A DNA stretch of 6,692 bases from Phycisphaerales bacterium UBA2402 (GTDB lineage: Bacteria > Planctomycetota > Phycisphaerae > Phycisphaerales > UBA1924). This document shows positions 1 through 5,614 of the stretch, one piece after another; position 1 is the first letter of the stretch; each line of letters opens with the position of its first letter. The notes under the pieces are model-generated. The model had not been told where the DNA came from. It saw only the letters and a program-made list of their open reading frames with translations, and searched no databases. Position numbers and translations under genes: made by a program. Location: NCBI GenBank assembly GCA_002343715.1, contig DDSA01000271.1, positions 1 through 6,692 of the forward strand, in the 5' to 3' direction.

Positions 1-66
1 CCCGGGGCGCCCCCGACGCGGAAAGAGCGGTGGGGGTTATGCCCTGGCGTTTGCCGGGCGCCGCCA

Positions 67-80
67 CCCGCCGCGGCGGG
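67..80. repeat. Perfect 14-bp GC palindrome
   Basis: CCCGCCGCGGCGGG is its own reverse complement and is flanked by A on both sides, where the symmetry stops. It lies in the unassigned left flank, 63 bp upstream of the doubtful ORF at 143. It contains only G and C in a GC-rich context, so a chance origin is quite possible. It could be a protein-binding site or a methylation target. It has no loop and no T tail, so it is not an ordinary terminator. Confidence 0.3.
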
Positions 81-142
81 ATTGACCGGGCCGCGCGTGT
101 GGGGGGCGCGGCCCGTGGAGAATCAAGGCCCGCTCGACCGCG

Positions 143-430
143 GTGCGGAGGGGCGGGCGCAGCGTGCGCGAACGGCCACAGTGGGCGATCGTCGTACACG
201 CCAAGAGCGCGGTCGTGTTCGCCGCGCGAATGGAGCGCCGTACGGGCGGCGCTGTGCTCGAGTTTTCACGAATCGGTACGCTCCGCGGGCCTTTTGTCCG
301 TCACCGCGTTCTTACACGGCGTGGACGGGGGGTCTCGCGTCGGCGGGCCGCTGTCTTCGCCCGCTTCCCCATCCTCTCATTTTTCATGGTACGAATCAAG
401 TCAATTTGCATCGAAATTCGCGCGATGTAA
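143..430 (+). CDS. Possible small basic protein, unidentified (doubtful)
   Basis: This frame could encode 95 residues from a GTG at 143, or about 88 from a GTG at 164. I do not recognise the product. In its favour, the first 40 or so codons show the usual order for a GC-rich coding frame: GC highest at codon position 3, then position 1, then position 2 (about 85, 77 and 57 percent by hand count). That part translates to a plausible beta-rich stretch (WAIVVHAKSAVVFAARM, then AVLEFSRIGTLRGPFV). Against it, the third-position bias fades after about 300, the C-terminal part becomes arginine-rich and then hydrophobic, and the last 50 bases fall in the AT-richer stretch. No ribosome-binding site or convincing promoter precedes it. 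If real, it would converge on the protease gene, with 61 bp between the two stops. It may equally be a decayed or shadow frame. Confidence 0.2.
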   Translation: MRRGGRSVRERPQWAIVVHAKSAVVFAARMERRTGGAVLEFSRIGTLRGPFVRHRVLTRRGRGVSRRRAAVFARFPILSFFMVRIKSICIEIRAM

Positions 431-491
431 CAGGAAAACCAGCGACCAGTTTGCGAACAGTTGATGTTTTTGACATTGAACCTGCCGCCGC

Positions 492-1952
492 TCAACCTCG
501 CGCAAGGGAGAAAACACTGAGCACCAGGGCCATGATCGTCGCGTTGTGCAGGCCGTGTACGAACATCGGGCCAACAAGGCTGCCACGCCATTCTCGCAGT
601 AGCGCGAACGTCAGCCCGAGTGTCATCACCGGAAGGAGCGTGAAGAACTCGTACCCGTGCATCACCCCGAAGGCGAAGGCCGACACGATCACCGCGACCG
701 GCAGAGCGACCCGTCCGCGGAGATGCCTGTAGAGACCGCCGCGAAACAGGGTTTCTTCGACTATTGGCGCCCAGAGGGTGGTGAGCGTGAAGAGGATGCA
801 CAGTTCCAGCGTGCTGCTGTTGGAGATGACGTCGATGATCGGGTTGTCGGGCGGCTTGGGCGTCTCGCCCGCTGCCTTCTGCGCGGCCTGCCGCGCGATG
901 ACATAGAGGGCTGTCACAGCCATCGCTCCCAAGAGCAGAGGCAGGGCGGCGAAATAGCCGAACAACCCGGCCATCATCTCTCGCCCGATGCCTCGACCGC
1001 TGTGCCAGCCAAGATCCTGCCGGGCACGCGACCAGGGCACGCCCCTGATCCGCGGCCAGAAGACGATCACCACCAGCGACCACTGCACCAGCAGCATCGC
1101 GAGGATGGCCCACTGAGGCGTCGAGCCGCCGCCGGTCAGCACCCCGGTCAACGCGGGGAGGCCGATCTTGATCGCCAGAAAGGCCCCGGCAAAGACCGGG
1201 ATCATCTCAAGGTACACACTCCCCCCGGGCGCGGGCGGATCAAACGCGGGGCGGATCCGGCCCGTGGCCAACAGCACGATCATCGCCACGAAACACGATA
1301 ATCCGCCGAGCACCACGATGAGGGCGAGAATCAAAACTGCCGCGCCCAGGGCCAGGAACTTCCAGCCGCCCCGCACGAGAGGTTCTCGCTCCGGGTCGGT
1401 CGCCGGCTTGCCCCGAGTCAGGGCCAGTTTGCCGAACCAGCCGTGATCCTTCACCAGTTGCTCACGCTCCTCGGCAGTGAGGGTCGGCGTCTCGCCCGAT
1501 ACCACACGGCGGAAGAGGGGGATCTGCGCCCTGACATCATCCGGGAGTTTCGTATCACCCTCCAGCAGGGCGAGCCGTTGGGAACCCGCCTCCGATCCAC
1601 CGATGTCAGCCGCGATGAGAGCGGCGCGGAGCCGCTCCACCGGGGTCTGAGCGGAGGCGTCCACGTTGGAGATGAGACTCTCGCGTGAGGCCTTGTCCGG
1701 CGTGTATCCCGCCGCGGCGATCTTGGTCACCACCTTCGCGTAAAGCGTAAAGAGGTCCGCATCAACAGGTGCGGAGATGGTGCCCTGTGCCGCGCTGCGG
1801 GGCGCCTTTGGGGTAAACTGATTCAGATACACCACCCCCCCGATAAGGAGTATGGAGAGAATCCACGAGAGGAGAGCCGCCTGCGGTGTCCCCGGATCGG
1901 GGCGCGGGCCGGAGGTCGGTGGGTCTGCCTCGGGTGTCGAATCCTGGATCAT
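492..1952 (-). CDS. CPBP-family intramembrane metalloprotease
   Basis: This 486-residue protein is a predicted multi-pass membrane metalloprotease of the CPBP (CAAX protease and bacteriocin-processing, Abi) family. The three family motifs are intact near the C-terminus: E399-E400-x3-R404 (EETLFR), F428-x3-H432 (FGVMH) and H466-x3-N470 (HGLHN). The glutamates and histidines are the expected metal and catalytic residues. One membrane segment lies near 25-44. A soluble, charged stretch of about 150 residues (45-195) follows, then hydrophobic segments near 197-232, 248-270, 281-300, 328-354, 382-398 and through the catalytic core to the end. Bacterial family members are often only about 200-300 residues, so the N-terminal half is extra. 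The ATG at 1952 is the only sensible start: the ATGs just upstream run into a stop in another frame. The gene follows the glycosyltransferase gene on the same strand after 194 bp, so it probably has its own promoter, although I could not identify one. Its substrate cannot be told from the sequence. Confidence 0.93.
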   Translation of the reverse strand: MIQDSTPEADPPTSGPRPDPGTPQAALLSWILSILLIGGVVYLNQFTPKAPRSAAQGTISAPVDADLFTLYAKVVTKIAAAGYTPDKASRESLISNVDASAQTPVERLRAALIAADIGGSEAGSQRLALLEGDTKLPDDVRAQIPLFRRVVSGETPTLTAEEREQLVKDHGWFGKLALTRGKPATDPEREPLVRGGWKFLALGAAVLILALIVVLGGLSCFVAMIVLLATGRIRPAFDPPAPGGSVYLEMIPVFAGAFLAIKIGLPALTGVLTGGGSTPQWAILAMLLVQWSLVVIVFWPRIRGVPWSRARQDLGWHSGRGIGREMMAGLFGYFAALPLLLGAMAVTALYVIARQAAQKAAGETPKPPDNPIIDVISNSSTLELCILFTLTTLWAPIVEETLFRGGLYRHLRGRVALPVAVIVSAFAFGVMHGYEFFTLLPVMTLGLTFALLREWRGSLVGPMFVHGLHNATIMALVLSVFSLARG

Positions 1953-2146
1953 CGGGCAATCATCGACATGCCGGGGTCAAAAGCCAAATGGGGCGGGTAG
2001 GAATCCGGATTGACCCAGGGGGCGACAACTCGGCTTCGATCCGGGGGTGTGACCATGCCGAACGGGTGAGGGGCAGTCATCCGGATCGTCACCGGAGCGC
2101 GTCGGGTCAGGTTGAGGCCGCCATGCATCAGCCGCGCGTTGCGGGG
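1953..2146. other. Intergenic spacer between glycosyltransferase and protease genes
   Basis: This 194-bp gap lies between two minus-strand genes. It must hold the end of the sugar-operon transcript and probably the promoter of the protease gene. I found no clear -35/-10 pair at a proper distance from the ATG at 1952, and no stem followed by a T run. A short imperfect hairpin (TCCGG and CCGGA around a 7-base loop, near 2091-2107) is too weak to call a terminator. Plus-strand frames across it are antisense shadows. Confidence 0.5.
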
Positions 2147-3196
2147 TCAGCGTTGCCGAGATCCTTCGTTTCGAGCGCGCATCACGCCTTCATCTCGGTC
2201 TGCAGTTCGGCCACAGCCGACTTCCTCCATGACGATGACCCCCTCCGAGCCTTTCAAGTGCTGGTAGATGCGCGCGAGGTACTCGCCGATGATGCCCAGG
2301 AAGAGGCCGTTGATCCCCATGCCGAAAAGAATGAGCACGACGGTGGTGGTGAAGCCCGCGGGCCATTGGCTCTGCCAGAAGAGCCTCGCGCCCGCGTAGA
2401 CGGCGATCAGCAGCACCGTGGCGAGACAGAGAGCCAGGCCCATGAACGTCGCGATTCGCAGAGGAAGCACCGAGTGGCTGAGCGTCGCGTCGAGCGCGAG
2501 CCCGCACAATCGCCAGAAGTTGAACTTGGTCGTGCCCCGCAGCCGGGGCGAGCGGTCGTAGGGCACGCCCGCCTGTGCAAAGCCCAGCGTGGCGATGCGG
2601 CCCCGCAGGTAGACGTGCGGATCGCGCACGGAGCGCAGTTCCTCGATGATCCGCCGGTCGATGAGGCGAAAATCGCCCACATCACGGGGGAGCCGGTCCT
2701 CGCTGATCTTGTCAAGCCCCCAGTAGAAGAGCCGGCGGGCGGCGTGCACCAGCGCCCCTTCCTGACGCGACCGGCGTATGCCGTATACCACCTGGTTCCC
2801 GGCCTCCCAGAGGCGAAGAAACTCGGCGATCAGCGCGGGAGGATCTTCGAGGTCGCAGTCGAGTTGCACCGCGCAGTCGCCCGATGCACGCAGGTAGCCC
2901 GCCAGGATCGAACGCTGGTAGCCGAAGTTGCGTGAAAAACGAAATCCGCGAACGCGCGGGTCGAGTGATGCGAGCGTGCGAAGGCGGTCGAAGGAGCCGT
3001 CGGTCGAGTGGTTGTCTGTCACCACCCATTCCCAGTCGTACCCCGGGGCGCTGCGCTCAAAGAACTCGCGCACGGCGCGGTAGCACGGCTCGATATTCTC
3101 CGCCTCGTTGTACATCGGTGTGCAGATGCTCACCAGCCGACGCTTGCGCTGCGGCCTGGGTTCGATGATCGTGCTGGCCGATTCGATGAGCGTCAT
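2147..3196 (-). CDS. Family 2 glycosyltransferase, polyprenyl-phosphate sugar transferase type (GtrB/DPM1-like)
   Basis: This 349-residue protein has the layout of membrane GT2 enzymes that move a sugar from a nucleotide sugar onto a polyprenyl phosphate. The GT-A domain starts at about residue 20 (LVSICTPMYNEAENI). It has a DNHSTDGS nucleotide-binding loop at 61-68 and DCDLEDPP at 113-120, the counterpart of the family's D-A-D-L-Q-D-P-P metal-binding and catalytic motif. RLRGTTKFNFWRL at 218-230 matches the conserved RxxGxSK-type segment before the membrane part. Two hydrophobic segments follow (about 247-270 and 283-305), then a short hydrophilic tail. The start is the ATG at 3196, whose ATGA overlaps the stop of the upstream epimerase gene by 4 bp. 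A longer frame open to 3454 is only antisense-free extension inside the epimerase gene. It is the last gene of the three-gene sugar unit. It probably uses the unit's CDP-linked product or another sugar destined for the same glycan. Acceptor and donor are not determinable here. Confidence 0.94.
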   Translation of the reverse strand: MTLIESASTIIEPRPQRKRRLVSICTPMYNEAENIEPCYRAVREFFERSAPGYDWEWVVTDNHSTDGSFDRLRTLASLDPRVRGFRFSRNFGYQRSILAGYLRASGDCAVQLDCDLEDPPALIAEFLRLWEAGNQVVYGIRRSRQEGALVHAARRLFYWGLDKISEDRLPRDVGDFRLIDRRIIEELRSVRDPHVYLRGRIATLGFAQAGVPYDRSPRLRGTTKFNFWRLCGLALDATLSHSVLPLRIATFMGLALCLATVLLIAVYAGARLFWQSQWPAGFTTTVVLILFGMGINGLFLGIIGEYLARIYQHLKGSEGVIVMEEVGCGRTADRDEGVMRARNEGSRQR

Positions 3197-4065
3197 GCGT
3201 CCGCCGCGGCCACCTGCCGCAGCCCTTCTCTCAAGGGTATGTGGGGACTCCAGCCCGGCAGGCGAATGAGGCCGCCGGCCCCGGTGCGGACAGGCTCCAT
3301 GATCTGGCCTGCCCGGTGCGGCATTGCCCCCCAGCGAACGCGGATCGGCCGCGACCCATCGGGGAACGCATCTCCCAGCATCGACACGATCTCGCGGAGC
3401 GTGTGACGCTCGCCGCTGTCGAGGGCGTGGGTGCGGATGCCCGAACCCGCCCACGCCGCGGCGTGCAGAAACCCCGCGACAACATCGTCAACGTGCACCA
3501 GTTCCAGGCGTTGATCCCCCGGGGTCATGGGAAGTTCGCGGCCCTCCCGCGCGGCGGCGAGGAGCGCGGGGACGAGTTTCTTCCGCCAGTCACGCGGCCC
3601 GTAGACATCGAAGAGGACCAGGGTGGTGACCGAAACCCCTTCCGGTGGACGGGCCGCGATGCGGGCATGAAACTCGCGCTTGCTGGCTGTGTAGGCGCTG
3701 TTGGCGGGGCCGGGGTCGTGCTCCCAGAACGTGCCCGCATCGACGAACCTGCGGCATCCCACCTCCGCTGCCGCGTCGAGGAGGTGAAGGCCCAGGTCGA
3801 TGTTGGCCGCCCGCATCCGTGGTGGGATTTCGCCCGCGCCGGGTGTAGTGTCCGCCGCGAGGTGAAAGATGATGTCCGGTCCGGCTCGGTCGAGAGCCGT
3901 GCGGATCGAAGCGGCGGAGCCGTCGGTCTCCGCGCGGTCCGCGTCCAGCCCGCGCAGGTCGGAGCCGGGCCGCGTGAGGGCGGTGATGTGCCACCCCAGC
4001 GTGCGCATCCGTCGCGTCAGGTGATGACCGATGTAACCCGAGGCTCCGGTGATCATCACGCGCAT
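3193..4065 (-). CDS. NAD(P)-dependent sugar epimerase/reductase (extended SDR), probable CDP-4-keto-6-deoxysugar reductase
   Basis: This 290-residue protein belongs to the extended short-chain dehydrogenase family. The Rossmann glycine motif is at the very N-terminus (G7-A-S-G10-Y-I-G13), typical for NAD(P) binding. FHLAADTT (67-74) is the usual second strand. The catalytic pair is Y125-x3-K129 (YTASK), with a Thr near 112 in the position of the active-site Ser/Thr. VYGPRDW (154-160) and LVHVDDVVAGFLHA (189-202) are typical sugar-nucleotide epimerase/dehydratase segments. The gene begins 3 bp after the stop of the CDP-glucose 4,6-dehydratase gene. The simplest role is therefore to reduce or epimerise CDP-4-keto-6-deoxyglucose, like RfbJ-type CDP-abequose or CDP-paratose synthases, which have a similar length. 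That substrate is inferred from context: family motifs alone do not separate reductases from epimerases. No Shine-Dalgarno is visible at the ATG at 4065, which fits translational coupling. Confidence 0.92.
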   Translation of the reverse strand: MRVMITGASGYIGHHLTRRMRTLGWHITALTRPGSDLRGLDADRAETDGSAASIRTALDRAGPDIIFHLAADTTPGAGEIPPRMRAANIDLGLHLLDAAAEVGCRRFVDAGTFWEHDPGPANSAYTASKREFHARIAARPPEGVSVTTLVLFDVYGPRDWRKKLVPALLAAAREGRELPMTPGDQRLELVHVDDVVAGFLHAAAWAGSGIRTHALDSGERHTLREIVSMLGDAFPDGSRPIRVRWGAMPHRAGQIMEPVRTGAGGLIRLPGWSPHIPLREGLRQVAAADA

Positions 4066-4068
4066 GGT

Positions 4069-5160
4069 TCAGAAAGGGATGGGGGGGGATGTATATTCCG
4101 CGATCTGCGACCGTGTCAGGGCGAGCATCTCCGCCCCGGTCGCGCCGCTGTACAACCGGCGGTACCACTCGGCCGTGAGTCGGAGGGCCTCGGCGGTGCA
4201 GAACCGGGGCGACCAACCCAGTTCGCGGCGGGCCAGTGAGGGATCGAGCATCAGCAGCCCCGCCTCGTGCGGGGCGTGCTTGGGAGGATCGGCTTTCCAG
4301 CGTGCACGTCCCCCCCATGCGTCGGCGAAGCGAGCCACGACATCGCCCACGGTCAGCGCGGCATCGGGCGGCGGGCCGAAGTTGTACGCGGGCGAGGTGT
4401 GCCCACGGGTGTCCGTCAACGCGTCAGCCAGCATCAGGTACCCCGCCAGCGGGTCCAGCACGTGCTGCCAGGGGCGCACCGCGTTCGGGCTGCGAACCCG
4501 GAGCACGCGCCCGGCACCGAACGCCCTGGCCGCATCGGGGATCAGTCGGTCCTCGCTCCAATCCCCGCCGCCGATGACGTTGCCCGCCCTGACAGAAACG
4601 ACGCCCACACCGGCCTCATCAAAATACGAACGTCGGTACGCCGCCGTGACCAACTCGGCCCCGGCCTTGCTGGCCGAGTAGGGGTCTCGCCCGCCCAGCC
4701 GATCCGATTCGCGGTAGGGATGGACCCACTCGCGGTTCTCGTACGTCTTGTCGGTGGTGACGATGATGATGGCCCGCACACTCGGCACGCCGCGGCATGC
4801 GTCGAGCAGGTTGGCGGTGCCCATGACATTGGTGCCGAACGTGTCGAGCGGTTCGCGGTAGCCGCGCCGGACCAGGGCCTGGGCGGCCATGTGGATGACG
4901 ATCTCGGGCTTGGCAAGGCGCACCGCGCGGGCCAGGGGTGCCGCATCGCGCACGTCGCCGGTTTCGTGCCGGCAGAGCCGGGCGATTCGGAGTTCCTTAA
5001 ACATGCTGGGCGTCGTCTCGGGCGGGAGTGAAAACCCGAAGACCTTCGCGCCCAGGTCATGAAGCCAGACCGTCAACCATGCGCCTTTGAAACCCGTGTG
5101 CCCCGTGAGGAACACACGGCGTTTCTTCCAGAAATCGGCAGTGATACAGAGTGTTGCCAT
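4069..5160 (-). CDS. rfbG: CDP-glucose 4,6-dehydratase
   Basis: This enzyme converts CDP-D-glucose to CDP-4-keto-6-deoxy-D-glucose, the entry step to CDP-linked 6-deoxy and 3,6-dideoxy sugars. The 363-residue protein has the family's usual length. Visible marks, in order, are the NAD-binding TGHTGFKGAW (19-28), HMAAQALVR (90-98), the active-site TTDKTYEN (135-142) with the Asp-Lys pair seen in this subfamily where RmlB-type enzymes have Asp-Glu, and the catalytic Y161-x3-K165 (DPYSASK). RAGNVIGGGDWSEDRLIPD (191-209) and RPWQHVLDPLAGYL (229-242) are especially characteristic of CDP-glucose dehydratases. The frame is open much further upstream (to 6027), but that part lies antisense to the WXG-like genes. 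I chose the ATG at 5160 because homology begins just after it. An ATG at 5220 would add 20 residues without recognisable homology. It is first in a tight minus-strand operon and divergent from the WXG100-like gene. Confidence 0.95.
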   Translation of the reverse strand: MATLCITADFWKKRRVFLTGHTGFKGAWLTVWLHDLGAKVFGFSLPPETTPSMFKELRIARLCRHETGDVRDAAPLARAVRLAKPEIVIHMAAQALVRRGYREPLDTFGTNVMGTANLLDACRGVPSVRAIIIVTTDKTYENREWVHPYRESDRLGGRDPYSASKAGAELVTAAYRRSYFDEAGVGVVSVRAGNVIGGGDWSEDRLIPDAARAFGAGRVLRVRSPNAVRPWQHVLDPLAGYLMLADALTDTRGHTSPAYNFGPPPDAALTVGDVVARFADAWGGRARWKADPPKHAPHEAGLLMLDPSLARRELGWSPRFCTAEALRLTAEWYRRLYSGATGAEMLALTRSQIAEYTSPPIPF

Positions 5161-5170
5161 GGGGCGGGGC

Positions 5171-5199
5171 AGTGTATCGCGTCGGATGTGCCGGATGAA
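5171..5199 (-). promoter_or_regulatory. Candidate promoter for the CDP-sugar operon
   Basis: On the minus strand, TACACT (5176-5171) resembles a -10 box (4 of 6 matches to TATAAT). TTCATC (5199-5194) sits 17 bp upstream as a weak -35 (3 of 6). Transcription would begin about 4 bases before the ATG at 5160, giving a nearly leaderless message, which fits the lack of a Shine-Dalgarno there. The match is weak and could be chance. Confidence 0.25.
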
Positions 5200-5285
5200 C
5201 ACCCCTCCATCCTTGTACATCGGCGGAGCGGAGCGTTCCAGTGAGGTTTCAATCGGTCCGTGTGCTCGCGCGGGCCCCGAGCGCT

Positions 5286-5312
5286 GTGCCGCCGGTCGGC
5301 AACCGGCGGCAC
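5286..5312. repeat. Perfect 11-bp inverted repeat in the divergent spacer
   Basis: The arms GTGCCGCCGGT (5286-5296) and ACCGGCGGCAC (5302-5312) are exact reverse complements around the 5-base centre CGGCA. The element lies in the spacer between the divergent rfbG and WXG100-like genes, 25 bp before the latter's ATG and just upstream of its candidate -10 box, where a -35 would fall. This position suits an operator or other protein-binding site. As RNA it would form a strong GC hairpin, but there is no T run on either side, so a standard terminator is unlikely. The symmetry is plain in the sequence; its function is inferred. Confidence 0.6.
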
Positions 5313-5322
5313 GGGCCGGCCG

Positions 5323-5328
5323 TATACC
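5323..5328 (+). promoter_or_regulatory. Candidate -10 box for the WXG100-like cluster
   Basis: TATACC (4 of 6 matches to TATAAT) stands 9 bases before the ATG at 5338. Transcription would start only about 2-4 bases before the start codon, giving a leaderless or nearly leaderless message. No Shine-Dalgarno precedes the ATG. The -35 region overlaps the inverted repeat and shows no good TTGACA match. This is a weak call. Confidence 0.25.
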
Positions 5329-5337
5329 CTCTTCGTC

Positions 5338-5610
5338 ATGTCCAAAGCCGTCGTCGATCCGGGAGAGGTCCGCCGTTTTGCCCTCGAACTCAAGCGGTTC
5401 AACGACTTCCTTGCCCAGCAGTCCACGGTCATCAACGCACGCATGAACGAACTGGGCCAATCCTGGCGCGACCAGGAACACGTCAAGTTCGCCGAAGAGT
5501 TCGAGACGACGATGAAGCAGTTGGCCCGCTTCACCGCCGCGGCGGACAAGCACATCCCCTTCCTGATCCGCAAGGCCGAGAAGATCGAGGAATACCTGCA
5601 GCAGCGGTAG
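5338..5610 (+). CDS. WXG100/ESAT-6-like small protein (type VII secretion-like)
   Basis: This 90-residue, wholly helical-looking protein has the size and helix-turn-helix pattern of WXG100 (ESAT-6 superfamily) proteins, which are substrates or structural partners of type VII secretion-like systems. The single Trp, W43, lies mid-protein in GQSWRDQEHVKF, followed by FAEEFETT. The family's WXG turn is W-R-D here. The first helix is about residues 8-38 and the second about 46-88, ending in KAEKIEEYLQQR. The sequence matches my recollection of planctomycete WXG100-family proteins, notably DPGEVRRFA near the start and HIPFLIRKAEKIEEYLQQ at the end; this is memory, not a search. There is no signal peptide, as expected. 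The ATG at 5338 is chosen because the in-frame part before it has no family resemblance and overlaps the inverted repeat. It is first in a plus-strand cluster and 4 bp from the next gene. Confidence 0.9.
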   Translation: MSKAVVDPGEVRRFALELKRFNDFLAQQSTVINARMNELGQSWRDQEHVKFAEEFETTMKQLARFTAAADKHIPFLIRKAEKIEEYLQQR

Positions 5611-5614
5611 CCGT

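Larger units (their letters stand above)
1..491. other. Left flank without a confidently assigned gene
   Basis: No reading frame here gives a protein I recognise. Positions 1 to about 370 are very GC-rich and several frames stay open by chance. Plus-strand frame 1 is open from the left edge to 732, but it runs antisense into the CPBP protease gene and has an arginine-rich, low-information translation. Positions 375-480 are clearly richer in A and T than the rest of the window. They lie just past the stop codon of the protease gene, so they are probably intergenic. I see no canonical terminator (a stem followed by a T run) for the protease transcript. A weak bulged hairpin lies at 41-59 (arms GCCCTGGC and GCCGGGC) with no T tract. 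The best coding candidate, 143-430, is listed separately. Confidence 0.6.

Noticed and set aside
301..387. Minus-strand 28-residue very basic ORF (MKNERMGKRAKTAARR...) preceded by the AT-richer stretch
   Set aside because: It is too short to judge, has no clear promoter or ribosome-binding site, and I know of no matching family. Its high Arg content is expected by chance in this GC-rich DNA.
82..732. Plus-strand open frame of 216 codons, open from the left edge
   Set aside because: It runs antisense through the C-terminal catalytic part of the protease gene, and its translation is arginine-rich with no recognisable pattern.
1886..2935. Plus-strand open frame of 349 codons
   Set aside because: It is antisense to the glycosyltransferase gene, which has clear GT2 motifs. 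The translation is a shadow produced by high GC content.
3241..4239. Plus-strand open frame of 332 codons
   Set aside because: It is antisense to the epimerase gene, which has the intact Rossmann and YxxxK motifs.
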